Shown here: positions 27,801 to 38,650 of the stretch, piece by piece
Numbering within the stretch: the first letter of the stretch is position 1
Layout of the letters: each line of letters starts with the position of its first letter
Origin: Erodium maritimum
Taxonomy: Eukaryota > Streptophyta > Magnoliopsida > Geraniales > Geraniaceae
Assembly (NCBI GenBank): GCA_963921825.1
Contig: OY997596.1
Coordinates: forward strand, 1,183,001-1,247,000
Reading direction: 5' to 3'
Length of the DNA stretch: 64,000 bases
Notes under the pieces: generated by a model
The model's database searches: none
What the model saw: the letters and a program-made list of their open reading frames with translations, nothing else
Told to the model about the DNA's origin: nothing
Translations under genes and position numbers: made by a program

Positions 27801-30800
27801 TTTAAGCATGCATAGATAACAAGCATTGTAATACTATACACATTACAGACCATATATTCTTATGGTTTAATTATGCATAGTTAACAAGCATTGTAATAGT
27901 ATATTCTCCATGTGCATTGAGAAATATATCAAGTGCTAGCATATAATGTGTTCATTCTTAAACTAGGATTTACTGCTTGCTCAAAAGTACAAAGTTTAGA
28001 CTTGGTTGTTGAAGCTCTGTACGAATCACGATAATATAGGTTTGCTGGGAGAAATTTGCAAGGTACTTCGAGGTGGAGCTGAAGGAGGTGAAACTGAAGC
28101 AAGACTACTACGTGATGAACCCAGATAAAGCGGTGGAGATGGTTGACGAAAACACTATCTGTGTTGCTGCCATTCTTGGCTCCACCCTCAATGGTGAATA
28201 TGAAGATGTCAAGCGATTGAATGATCTCTTGATCGAGAAGAACAAAAAAACTGGGTAAATATCCATCTCTCCATTGCCATATTGTTTCATCATGCACATC
28301 ATTTCATTGCTGCTAATAGGTATAGAAAATATATGTTATGAGTCCAATATATTTACTGGTGCTTGACCGCAAGCACCAGATTATGATGTTGTAGACGGAT
28401 CTTTTTAACTGGTGAGGGCTTGGGTTCAGGTCGTGGAGGCTTAGAAACAAAACATTGTTGAATCTGGTTGGTCATTTCTTGTTGCCACGCCTGGGTGGCT
28501 GCCTTGTTCTCCTTGTACACGTGAGTGACTCTTTAGATTGTTCCCCAAAAGACCTCATTTTCACCATAACTCTTGGCTCTGATACCATTGTTATGGTCCC
28601 GAACTTGGATCGAGTTATGTTATAGGTGTTGTGTTGTAGCATTCGTCGGAGAGAATGCAAGATCTCATATAGCATTCGTTAGAGAGAACGCAAGATCTCA
28701 TGTAACATTCGTTAGAGAGAACGCAAGATCTCGATGGAAACCTTTCGCCTTTGATTTTTGTTTATAATTCTTGATATCCTCTTCATTAAATAGCCAACTT
28801 ATAAATAGTCTGAAATTCCAAAGTAATACAAAGATTATGTAGCTTCCCATGATCACAACTACCCATAATTAATAAATAACTCCCATGATAACAATAACTA
28901 AGTGGCTGTGAATTAGTAATAAATAACTACCCATGATCACTAAGTAAATAATAATGTTAATTCAATTAGAAAACTAATAAAAATATATTGGACTCATAAC
29001 AATATAACTATGCTTTTTGTGAAGCAAACTGTCAGGGCCTTTGATAAGGGCTAACTTTTACAAGATAGTAAATGGCAGCATTTACTATCATTTATGTAGC
29101 GACTCTTCATTTTAGCTTTCAATAAGGATCTTTGCATATTCCATAGGTTGTGTATGTATATACATAACCTATGGTAAAAGAAATAAATAGAGTTTTTAGT
29201 AGCTAATTAGTTTATTTAGTTTAATCAGGTTACCATAAGTTGTGTGGGTGCAAAGAAGGGTTCCTAGATCTCAAACCCAGGACCGTAACACAAACTTAGG
29301 CATTCCGTTCGTGTCTGATTCATTAGAATGAATGTCTCTGAATAATAAGTGTATGGTTTTAATCAGTTCACGCTCAAATATAAATTGTTTTGGTTGAGAA
29401 AAGTGTTTCAACATAGTTACAAATTTGTGTTTTTTTCCAATCAAATCCTAAACTTGGGTTTTGTTACAATTTGGTCTAAGTTTAGGTTTTGTTCCAAAAC
29501 AGTCCAATGTATATACATTTTGTTCCAAATTAGTCTTAAAAGTTATGCATTTTTATTGTCAGGTAGTCTTAGAGTTTGGATACTAGGTTCTGTTTGATCA
29601 TCAAACTTGGTCCGTTCAAATTCTTACAATGTTGTAAGATATTCAACTTCGCATGTGACTACCCTAAAATATTGTCCAGAAACGAAAAACTACTTTAAGT
29701 TTTGTCCACGCTTTTAGGTTACACTAAAGTTTTGTCCACCGACTTCCGTTAGAAAAATGTAACAAGTTAATTGTCAAAAAATACCCTAAAGTATTGCCCA
29801 CACAACTTTAGAATGCATTATGTATTGCCCACAAATCTATTGGATCCGCGAAGAACTGCCCAGACCACTCATTCTGAACATTCATCACGGTTTCTCCCTG
29901 TTACGTTTTTATAACGGAAGTCGGTGGACAAAACTTTAGTGTAACCTAAAAGCGTGGACAACTTTTGGTGGCTTTTCGTTTGTGGACAATACTTTAGGGT
30001 AGTTTTTAAGAATTAACCCTATTATAAATACTATCTGTCATGTAGCTTAGCATCTGATGATCTTTATGTAACTCTAAATTTCTCAGGCTAAAAGAATCTC
30101 ATCTTTTTTGTTTGTAGACATACATATTGTCAGTGAACTATGTAAATTTGTGTTTGTGTTTGCCGATGTCACATTTGTCATTATAACGTAGTTAATGTCC
30201 AATTCATGTGATTTTGTAGATGGGATACTCCAATCCACGTGGATGCAGCCAGCGGCGGCTTCGTCGCTCCGTTCATTCACCCAGAGCTTGAATGGGATTT
30301 CCGCTTGCCCCTTGTGAAGAGCATCAATGTCAGCGGGCACAAGTACGGGCTTGTCTATGCCGGCATTGGATGGATTATCTGGAGGAACAGGGAGGACCTT
30401 CCAGAGGACCTCGTCTTCCATATCAACTATCTTGGTGCAGATCAACCCACCTTCACCCTCAATTTTTCCAAAGGTACTTATAACTATAATTTCATACATT
30501 CGTTATAAGGATAACCTCACAAACTTGCGGTGAACCTCTTTTTTTTTTTGCAAAAAATATTCCCCAACTATTTTCTGTCAGCAAATCCACTAATGGGGTT
30601 AATCTTTTTCTCAAAAACTCGAAAGTAGCCATGCAAAAGTGTATACATAGGGTTTCAAATTGCAAAACACGTATACATGAAGTTTACAAATTGCAAACCA
30701 CGTATAATGTAAAGGGTAAAACTGCCATTTCCAAAAAAATGAAGTCATGCGATTGTCACATGACTAATTTTCGTTAAAGATAACAAATTTGCAGATAGAA

Positions 30801-33485
30801 AATAAGTTGGGAGATGTTTTATTGCAAAAAAAAATAAAAAATAAAATAGTCCGCCGATAGAATTTGCAAAACCTGCTTGGTTCACCACAAGTTTTTGGAA
30901 TTATCCCTTCATTATATTATTAAATGAAATGTGACTTAATCCAAGTTCCAATACATTGCTAACTCCAGGCTTTGTGAGATTAAGAAACTAATCACATTTT
31001 ACTTATCGATTAATGCAGGTTCTAGTCAAATAATTGCTCAGTATTATCAACTCATTCGCTTGGGTTTTGAGGTGAGTCTGCTTCTTTGACCCGGTAATTG
31101 TAGGCTCTAATATGTATATCTGGGTTTTTTTTGGTGTGTTCCTTTTCGGTAAGGCCCGGTCTCCTTAATAATTGGTATCAGAGTCTAGTATGATTCTGTG
31201 AATGGTCCTCGTAAGTAGGCTCGTCTAATCTTTAAGGTTAGTAACACTTGGAACCTTGATAAGGGAGGGAGTCTGGTTCTACGATCACTCCTGATAAGAC
31301 GAGTTCAATATAGATATAATATAGATACTTACAACAAGATCCTTTATCTACAATTTCTGCAACTCGCCCGAAAGTGATTGCCACCCATGGCAAGAGCTGC
31401 TGGGGAGCACATGCTGAAGATACACATTCATATATGTGTTTTTCTGTGTTTACTGTCCTATAATGAAGGGTTTGTATCCGTTTCGTGGAGAACGGCAGAG
31501 GCGAAAGGGGAAATCCCTACTCATGAGCTGATGAGCCAGAATACAGAGTACAGTCGTGAAAAATGTATTCTGTATTCTGGCTCATGAGTAGTGATTGCCC
31601 CTTTCGCCTCTGCAGTTCCCCGCGAAACGGATACAAACCCTTCATTACAGGACAGTAAACACAGAGAAACACATATATGAATGTGTATCTTCATCATGTG
31701 CTCCCCGGCAGCTCTTGCCATGGGTGCTGCCTCTACTACTTGCGGTGTCGGCGTGTAACCTCCCATAACGGACCTCGTGGAAATTGGCAGCCATTTCGTA
31801 CCTTTATAAACCTAGACGAGACTTTCTGCATACAAAGAGTGGAGTGGGTGCTATTTATAATGTATCGGGCTTCAACCATCTTGCTTTTGATTTCCGCCTT
31901 CAAACATCTCTCCAACATAGCATATGCATGACTCCAAAGTCAATTGGTATACAACACATATAGTTTTCATGTGTTATGAATGAAGATGATCTTGTTGTAA
32001 GTTCGACCTGTATGACCATATTGATATGGTCGTACTAATACACTCGCAGAAGAGTATTGGTTGAACTTCTGCGACCATATCAATATGGTCGTATTAATAC
32101 GGTCGCAGAAGATAAAGGGTCGTCGTTGTAGCGAGTTACATCGTTGTTATAGTAACCATCAACAACGACAATATTCAATAAGGTTGCAGAAGAGTGAATC
32201 TCACGAAAATGGGGTGTTGTGCGACTTACACTCGCAGAAGAGTACTGGTTGAACTTTTGCGACCATATCAATATGGTCATACTGGTTGAACTTCTTCGAC
32301 CATATCAATATGGTTGTATTAATACGGTAGCAGAAGATAAAGGGTCACCGTTGTAGCAGGTTACATCGTTGTTATAGTAACCATCTACAACGACAATATT
32401 AAATATGGTTGCAGAAGAATGAATCTCATGAGAATATGGTGGTGTGCGACTGTATAGGAAGTTTCTGCGACCGTATTATAAGGTCGCACATAATCTTCTT
32501 TTTCCCGTTAGAGCATGTACAACGCTACGCACCAGAAAGCGAACCACGAAACGCGACCCGTTATATAGCGGTTCGTGGTCGCGGGTCGCTCGTTGTGGAG
32601 CGCGATTTCTGCGACCACAAACCGCTAAATAGCGGGTCGTGCCGCGGCCACCCGCGAACCGCTATTCTGGTTCGTTGGTTCACGGGTCTCTCGCACGCCA
32701 ACCACTCACGCCACGACACGTGGCCTTCCGGTTGGTTTTTTCTTTTTAAATACAAAAAAACATATTTAAACTAAATAAGATTGGTCCACTCACAACTGAA
32801 CCTCAACTCGAGCTCTAAATAGGATTGATCCACTCACAACTTGAGCACCAACCCAAACCTTTATCTGGTTCTCAGCATTGTGGAACCGAGACTAAGAACT
32901 TGCTGATTTGGCACCCGAGCCTTTAACTCGAGTCCTTGCTTTGTACATGCTCTTAGATGAAAAAAACAAGATCGATAAAACATTAGATCAATGTTGCAGG
33001 GGTTCAGAAACGTGATGGAAAACTGCAGACAAAACATGAAAGTCCTAAAGGAAGGAATCTTAGCCACAGGTCGTTTCAACGTCATCTCCAAGGACGTCGG
33101 AGTCCCCCTGGTGGCCTTCTCCCTCAAGGACAACACCAAGCACGACGAGTTCGAGGTCTCCGACACGCTCCGGCGGCAGGGCTGGATCGTGCCGGCGTAC
33201 ACAATGCCGGCTGACGCCGAGCACGTGACGGTCCTGCGCGTGGTGATCAGGGAGGACTTCTCCCGGACGCTGGCGGAGCGGCTGGTGATCGACATCACCA
33301 AGGTGCTCAAGGACCTGGATAAGCTGCCGGCGAAGCCCACGTCGACGGTGAAGGTCATCGGCGAGGAGGGCGGGAAGCAGGTGGCTATGGTGAACAAGCA
33401 GAGCGATGCGGACAAGACGAGGGAGATCGCTAGTTTCTGGAAGAAGTATGTGCTGGAGAAGAAGAAGATGAATGGGGTTTGCTGA
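24853..33485 (+). CDS. GAD: Glutamate decarboxylase, copy 1 (7 exons, 499 aa)
   Basis: PLP enzyme converting glutamate and H+ to GABA and CO2 in the cytosol, activated in plants by Ca2+/calmodulin. Exons: 24853-24938, 25065-25269, 27225-27425, 28040-28254, 30220-30473, 31019-31071, 33000-33485, totalling 500 codons with TGA. The PLP lysine is K277 in [10 protein letters not shown]. The HVDAASGGF cofactor-binding block is at 242-250. The basic C-terminus with W485 in [13 protein letters not shown] is the calmodulin-binding autoinhibitory domain. Length and residue numbers match plant GADs. Introns 1 and 2 begin with GC instead of GT. Introns 4-6 carry several transposon insertions. ATG is in good context (GCCGCCATGG). 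No coding damage is seen; the predicted protein equals that of copy 2. Confidence 0.97.
28334..29001 (-). mobile_element. Aberrant LTR-retroelement relic with inverted ends, GAD copy 1 intron 4
   Basis: Flanked by ATATA on both sides (28329-28333 and 29002-29006). The right part, 28589-29001, is a 413-bp LTR in - orientation, followed on the - strand by primer-binding site TGGTATCAGAGC (28576-28587). The left terminus is only the first 21 bases of the same LTR (TGTTATGAGTCC...), but inverted. A 10-bp hairpin CTGGTGCTTG/CAAGCACCAG lies just inside it. Within the LTR is a three-unit repeat of about 33 bp with CATTCGTTAGAGAGAACGC (28637-28735). The copy 2 counterpart is 50367-51034. Confidence 0.75.
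29658..30004. mobile_element. Foldback MITE in GAD copy 1 intron 4
   Basis: About 92-bp arms: ACTACCCTAAAATATTGTCC at the left is inverted at the right as GGACAATACTTTAGGGTAGT, and the arms include TTTTGTCCACCGACTTCCGTTA and its complement. Related in sequence to the element at 33744-34046. No coding content. Confidence 0.75.
30508..30907. mobile_element. MULE-like MITE in GAD copy 1 intron 5
   Basis: Ends AGGATAACCTCACAAACTTG and CAAGTTTTTGGAATTATCCC are imperfect inverted repeats. Flanked by TTCGTTATA (30499-30507) and TTCATTATA (30908-30916), a 9-bp duplication with one change. The same family, inverted, sits in ICDH intron 14. Confidence 0.75.
31173..31183 (+). other. Isolated LTR-element primer-binding-site motif
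   Basis: TGGTATCAGAG in GAD intron 6. It is preceded by sequence that could be an LTR end but lacks a recognisable partner LTR; probably a retroelement fragment. Confidence 0.35.
31382..31727. repeat. 346-bp near-perfect inverted repeat in GAD copy 1 intron 6
   Basis: Arms of roughly 155-165 bp start CACCCATGGCAAGAGCTGC and end with the complement GCAGCTCTTGCCATGGGTG, with a small loop near 31550. Both arms, read from their own outer end, encode the same peptide beginning MARAAGEHM and containing NEGFVSVS, with few substitutions. Outside the arms, CTTACAACAAGATC (about 31329) and GATCTTGTTGTAAG (about 31989) form a further inverted pair. Duplicate at 53415-53760. Confidence 0.85.
32030..32460. 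repeat. Two-copy tandem repeat with palindromes, GAD copy 1 intron 6
   Basis: A segment of about 165 bp at 32063-32226 recurs at 32286-32452 (period about 223). Units contain GCGACCATATCAATATGGTCG palindromes, a TAATACGGTCGCAGAAG motif and an ACAACGACAATATT block. This short inverted-motif style resembles CACTA subterminal arrays, but no CACTA terminus is seen. Confidence 0.65.
32511..32952. mobile_element. Harbinger-family MITE in GAD copy 1 intron 6
   Basis: GAGCATGTACAACG at the left and TTGTACATGCTC at the right, flanked by TTA (32508-32510 and 32953-32955). 442 bp and non-coding. It ends about 47 bp before the intron 6 acceptor. Same termini as the 2.3-kb Harbinger relic at 7305-9611. 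Confidence 0.8.
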
Positions 33486-33514
33486 ACAACCTTGGTGATG
33501 ATAAATCAGATAAG

Positions 33515-34800
33515 CTTCTCTAATTCATCCTTTCAAATGTTTCTTTGTTTTGCAAATAATGTGAGTAAGGTTTTTATTTATTATGAATTTAGTTTGCTTA
33601 GGCTTTTAATTTTGTCAGAATAATTTTTCATTTTGTTATAGATGTCTGATTTTTCTGTTTTTGTGTCGGTTTTTAACCGGTTCAAAGAAAAACGTTTCGA
33701 TTTGATTCAGTTATCTCTGTTTTCTCAGTTTCAGGTTTTTTTAGGGATAATTGTCCAAAACTACCATAAAGTTTCGTCCACAATGTGTGGATACCCTGAA
33801 GTTTTGTCCACGATTTTTTTTAGTTTTGACGTAATAGGGATGTTCATAATGATGGTCTGGGCCGTGCTTCCCGGATTGAATAGAAGCGTGGACAAAACTT
33901 CAATGCACCCACAAAGCATGAACAAAACTTAAATGCACCCACAAAAGCATGGGCAAAACTTCAGTGCATCCACAAAGCGAGGACAAAACTTTGTGCATCA
34001 ACTCGTTTGTGGACGAAACTTTAGGGTAGTTTTTGACAATTATCCCTTTTTTTTTACTCACTCCTACTTCGTAATAACCAGGCAACCTCTATAATTTATC
34101 CTTTCAAGTGTTTGAAGGTGTTACTTGAAGATGTATATTTTTCTTCTTCTTTGTTGGGCAAGTAATGTAAGTGAGGTTTTTGTTTATTACAGTTTAATTT
34201 TGTTTAGACGGCTAATGTTCTGACTAACTCTATCGGAATTTAGGGTTTTGTTCCTAGTGTCGGGTTTTAACTGGATTTATCTGATTCAAAGAATTAAAAA
34301 AGTTCCGATTTGATTCAGTCATCTTGAGTTTTTCAGTTTTGGAGTTTTTTTACCCTCTCATACTTTGTAATAATAGGAAAAACTCTTTAATTTATCCTTT
34401 CAAATGTTGAAGATGTTTCTCCTTCATTCTTCTTCTTCTTTGTTCGGCAAATAATGTGAGTGAGGTTTTTATTTATTTCAATTTTAATTTGCTTGGACTT
34501 TTAGTGTTCTGATTAACTCTATAGTATTAATTTTTCATTTTTACTTAACCCACTTTGTATTCATAGACGTTTGGTTCTTCTGTTTCGATGTTGGTATGTA
34601 ATCGATTTTGTCCTATTCAATACAAAAACTTCTATTCGATTGCCTCGTTCGTATTTTGTACTACTCTTATTCCATAATAATGAGGCAACCTCTCTGATTT
34701 ATCCTTTTAAATGTAGAGGATGCTTTTTTCTTCTTCTTTGTCTGGTAAGCAATGTGACTGAGGTTTTTTTTCTTCATAAAATGTCCTGTTGTCATTACTC
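33515..34800 (+). repeat. Four degenerate tandem copies of the GAD 3' flank
   Basis: The block AATTTATCCTTTCAAATGTT, then a T/C-rich run, AATAATGTGAGTGAGG and a T-rich stretch, appears at about 33515, 34083, 34379 and 34688. Two or three units also share a following TTCTGTTTN-GTCGG and CGATTTGATTCAGT segment. Spacing is 296-309 bp, or 568 bp where the 303-bp MITE at 33744-34046 is inserted. Unit 1 begins about 30 bp after the GAD stop, so the 3'UTR/terminator region itself was amplified. Repeated after copy 2 (55548-56833). Confidence 0.6.
33744..34046. mobile_element. MULE-like MITE downstream of GAD copy 1
   Basis: GGGATAATTGTCCAAAACTA at the left and the inverted TAGTTTTTGACAATTATCCC at the right. 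T-rich flanks make the 9-bp duplication ambiguous. Internal CACAAAGC-GACAAAACTT motifs are repeated four times (33890-33992). Counterpart at 55777-56079. Confidence 0.65.
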
Positions 34801-34849
34801 AAACAAACATTATAACAAGATCAAGGGAAAACCCCAAACAAATCGAGAT

Positions 34850-36831
34850 ATAGGCTGATACCCCTCGAGCATAACAGGTGTTCCGGCATTTTAGGCTATT
34901 ACTAGACTTCTAAAACAACAATTAGTAGATAAACGACAACATGTGATTCGCTCGATTATGCGAGTACAAGAATCAAAATACCGCCTCGGGTGCTTGACTT
35001 GACTTGCGAAATGATGACCAGAGTCCTTCCAAAAAGCCTGACTCCTTGATAGATATGTTTTTGGGCCTAATGGGTTTGCTTTCCCCATTGGGCCCCGACC
35101 TCCAAGGATCAGGATCATTTTCGATACGACAATGAGTAGAGATCCTCGGTGCCTGGCGGTACAGATAGTTACGGGTGGGCATAACTGGAGGTCAGGTTAC
35201 CGTGGCGAGGGCATAAAGGTATTCCGAGAGCACTTCAGAGACAATCGGAACGGGAGGCAGAAGATCATTCAGGATTGACGGCTCATGTGATTGAGATTTT
35301 AATTTGCTTCCATTTTTAATGTTTTGATTAACTTTTATAAGAAAAATTTACATCTTGGTTAATATATATTTTATAACTTGGAGGAATAAATTGTCAAGGT
35401 AAATGTCCCGTTTTTTTAACGATAAATTGCAATTTCATAACTTTTTAAGAACGATTACATCGAAATTCCTCGAGAAACATACTCCTCGACCATGAAAGGT
35501 CAGTATGAGAAAACACTAGTTCACTAACCCTTGTAGTACCAGAACCGTCATAGACGGTATTTTGACGCCCCATGGGAAAAGAAAGAAGGCGAGGAGGAGG
35601 AACGGGGTACCGAAGATCCTGAGAGACCTCTACAATAGTAGTGGTGGTGGGAGGCAATGCATCGTCTAGGGACCCCTCCCAAGGCCAGTCCCCGATGCTC
35701 GGATGATGCATCATTCCTCCTAGCGGGGCATCTCTCCCGCCTATGATTTGACGTGCCAGCCAGACGCAGGCACCACCCCTTCCCGTACTCCAGCAGCTGC
35801 GCTCCTACGAACCAATGGTGTCGGGGCTTTCACAACACACGCTCCTGGGTGGGCACGGCCACCGCCTCCGCTTCCACCACACTCCCGCGACTATAAGGCA
35901 GCAATCAAATCAGCAGAGAGTTGATCTCCACCAACCTCTCGTCGGATGTTCCCATGTACAAAAAATTGGGGCTTCGTGTAGGACCACCCAGGGAGCCCTA
36001 TCGCGGGCACTTGGCCTGCATCCTAGGTGAGGGCTCGGGGATCCGGGTTAGGTACCGTGTCCATTGTTACCCCGGTCCCCATCCCTCGAGATAACCAGGC
36101 CTTAGGTTTCGGGTCCATTGTCACCAGGGTTGTGGCCTCAGGCTCCCGCTCCCAACCCAATGCCTCACCATCTTCACCAGACTCCCCAAAGGACTGCGAC
36201 ATCACCCCAGCCGGACGAGAGTGGTGAGCCAACAGACGTCTGACGCGTGGGCGAGGCCCTCGTGCCGTATTGAATCGCAGTAGACCTCTCTGATACACCA
36301 GGAGATGACTCTGAGGATACCATGTCGAGGCCGATGTCCGGGTTCTCCTTCGGCCCGTGGTCCCCATATAAGGCGGTGCCTCCATCCTCGAGGCTAGAGA
36401 CAGAGAGCCACCAGCCCCGTAGGCAGAATCGGGGCCGACCCCGCTGAAGGGTATCCAAACCCTCCTCCGCCTCCGCGCCCAGCCACGCCGAACGAACATG
36501 GAGGAGGCTTCCACCGTACTCCGTCTCACCCCGTAGCGATCACAGACCAGGCGCTGGAATCGGGTTTTTATCATCGTGATCGAGGAGAACGCCGAGGTTT
36601 CCGTCACGTCCCTGATCATCCCCGCCTTCATGAAGCGAGGGGTGCATACTGCGTAGGCGCACCTCCATGCCGTATCTCATTCAACCCTGTCACCAGAGCA
36701 AGGTCGCAGTGAGCCCAAGGAGATGAGTTAGGGTTCGGTCGAAGCCGCGCTGCCTCTTGGTGGGAGTCGGAAGGCATCCCAGCCCCCCGCACCAGTGCAT
36801 CTGACAGAGGGCACCAAGCAGCAGAGAAGGG
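34850..36831. other. GC-rich intergenic block of duplication copy 1, unidentified
   Basis: From about 35490 the sequence turns GC-rich. The - strand has a 202-codon open frame (36023-36631) rich in Arg/Ser/Gly, and another frame overlaps it. No domain, start context or splice pattern supports a gene. The fuller copy at 57490-59134 extends upstream on the - strand, so it may be a decayed retroelement or gene cut here by the duplication breakpoint at 36831. Confidence 0.4.
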
Positions 36832-36902
36832 TTTATAACTTCTATGACTACAGAAAAGAGTCGCAGAAGTTAGTTAAGGTGTCATAGAAGTAAGATCCTT
36901 TT

Positions 36903-38199
36903 CCTCTACGACTACATTGTAATGTAGTCGTAGTTGCAAAATAAAATTAATATTAAATTTTGAGGTCGGGGTTAAGATAATTCAAAATTTTGAGCTCGGG
37001 ATATTGATACCAACCTAAAACAATTATTGATGATCAAATTTTACATAAAATAGTTATGTCGGTGTTCAAAACAACGAAAACGTTGAAAAAAACACTAAAA
37101 TGGTCTCTGTCTACCTATCCTCTACGACTACATTGTAATGTAGTCGTAGTTGCAAAATAAAATTAAAATTAAATTTTGAGGTCGGGGTTAAGATAATTCA
37201 AAATTTCAAGCTCGGGATATTGATACCAACCTAAAACAATTATTGATGATCAAATTTTACATAAACTAGTTATGTCGGTGTTCAAAACGGCGAAAACGTT
37301 GAAAAAAACACTAAAATGCTCTCTGTCTACCTATCCTCTACGACTACATTGTAATGTAGTCATAGTTGCAAAATAAAATTAAAATTAAATTTTGAGGTCG
37401 GGGTTAAGATAATTCAAAATTTCAAGCTCGGGATATTGATACCAACCTAAAACAATTATTGATGATCAAATTTTACATAAAATAGTTATGTCGGTGTTCA
37501 AAACGACGAAAACGTTGAAAAAAAACACTAAAATGGTCTCTGTCTACCTATCCTCTACGACTACATTGTAATGTAGTCGTAGTTGCAAAATAAAATTAAA
37601 ATTAAATTTTGAGGTCGGGGTTAAGATAATTCAAAATTTCAAGCTCGGGATATTGATACCAACCTAAAACAATTATTGATGATCAAATTTTACATAAACT
37701 AGTTATGTCGGTGTTCAAAACGACGAAAACGTTGAAAAAAACACTAAAATGCTCTCTGTCTACCTATCCTCTACGACTACATTGTAATGTAGTCGTAGTT
37801 GCAAAATAAAATTAAAATTAAATTTTGAGTTCGGGGTTAAGATAATTCAAAATTTCAAGCTCGGGATATTGATACCAACCTAAAACAATTATTGATGATC
37901 AAATTTTACATAAACTAGTTATGTCGGTGTTCAAAACGACGAAAACGTTGAAAAAAACACTAAAATGCTCTCTGTCTACCTATCCTCTACGACTACATTG
38001 TAATGTAGTCGTAGTTGCAAAATAAAATTAAAATTAAATTTTGAGGTCGGGGTTAAGATAATTCAAAATTTCAAGCTCGGGATATTGATACCAACCTAAA
38101 ACAATTATTGATGATCAAATTTTACATAAACTAGTTATGTCGGTGTTCAAAACGATGAAAATGCGGAAAAAACACTAAAATGCTCTATGCCTAATCGTC
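36903..38199. repeat. Six-copy 216-bp satellite inside the CACTA element
   Basis: Units start at 36903, 37119, 37335, 37552, 37768 and 37984 and are nearly identical. Each opens with CTACGACTACATT, two bases, then AATGTAGTCGTAG, a 13-bp-arm palindrome made of the same motif that fills the opposite subterminal region. The rest of the unit is AT-rich (AAAATTAAATTTTGAG, CAATTATTGATGATCAAATT). It lies immediately downstream of the transposase stop. Confidence 0.95.
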
Positions 38200-38601
38200 T
38201 TCTTCATCCTCAGATAATATCTCGTCATTAAACTCTTCCTCATCGTTGAGGCTTTCTTCATCAGATAATATCTCTTCGTCGTCATTCAAGAAAAAATCTT
38301 CTTCTTCGTTGACATCGTCGTCATCGATCATCATGGCATGAGCATCGTCATTGTCGTCCTCGTCGATGTCGGCGTCCTCGAATTCCAACATCGCATCCAC
38401 GGGTTGAATGTATGGCCTTGGCTCTTGATAAGGATGAGTAACCTGGTACGATGGCCTCGGAATAGTGTCTACTGAAAAATCACTGTATTTTCCCCGAGGC
38501 GCTACCTTGTTCACGACCTTGTAATGTCCACCCAGTTTGGGATCGTCAACGTAGAATATCTACAAGAGAAATAATTGAAACGTAGAATCATAATATTATA
38601 G

Positions 38602-38650
<49 letters not shown>

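Larger units (their letters stand above)
20967..36831 (+). repeat. Segmental tandem duplication, copy 1 (15,865 bp)
   Basis: Begins GACGGAGCGTCTCG inside the copia RT frame and ends GCAGAGAAGGG. It matches 43000-58862 base for base except scattered substitutions and two single-base length changes. It contains the truncated pol end, the embedded LTR element, the complete GAD gene and its downstream region. The left flank continues the copia reading frame, so it is the ancestral left border. Confidence 0.97.

Noticed and set aside
30083..30499. 138-codon - strand frame over GAD exon 5 (and 52116-52532)
   Set aside because: Shadow of the GAD coding exon on the opposite strand.
31173..31183. Complete LTR element in GAD intron 6
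   Set aside because: Only a primer-binding-site-like motif is present, with no paired LTR or duplication found.
36023..36631. 202-codon - strand open frame (repeated at 58054-58662) as a gene
   Set aside because: Composition-driven frame in GC-rich DNA, overlapped by other open frames, with no domain or splice support.
36903..38199. CRISPR-like or centromeric array reading of the 216-bp repeat
   Set aside because: Plant nuclear context, no spacers, and the units carry CACTA subterminal motifs within a CACTA element.
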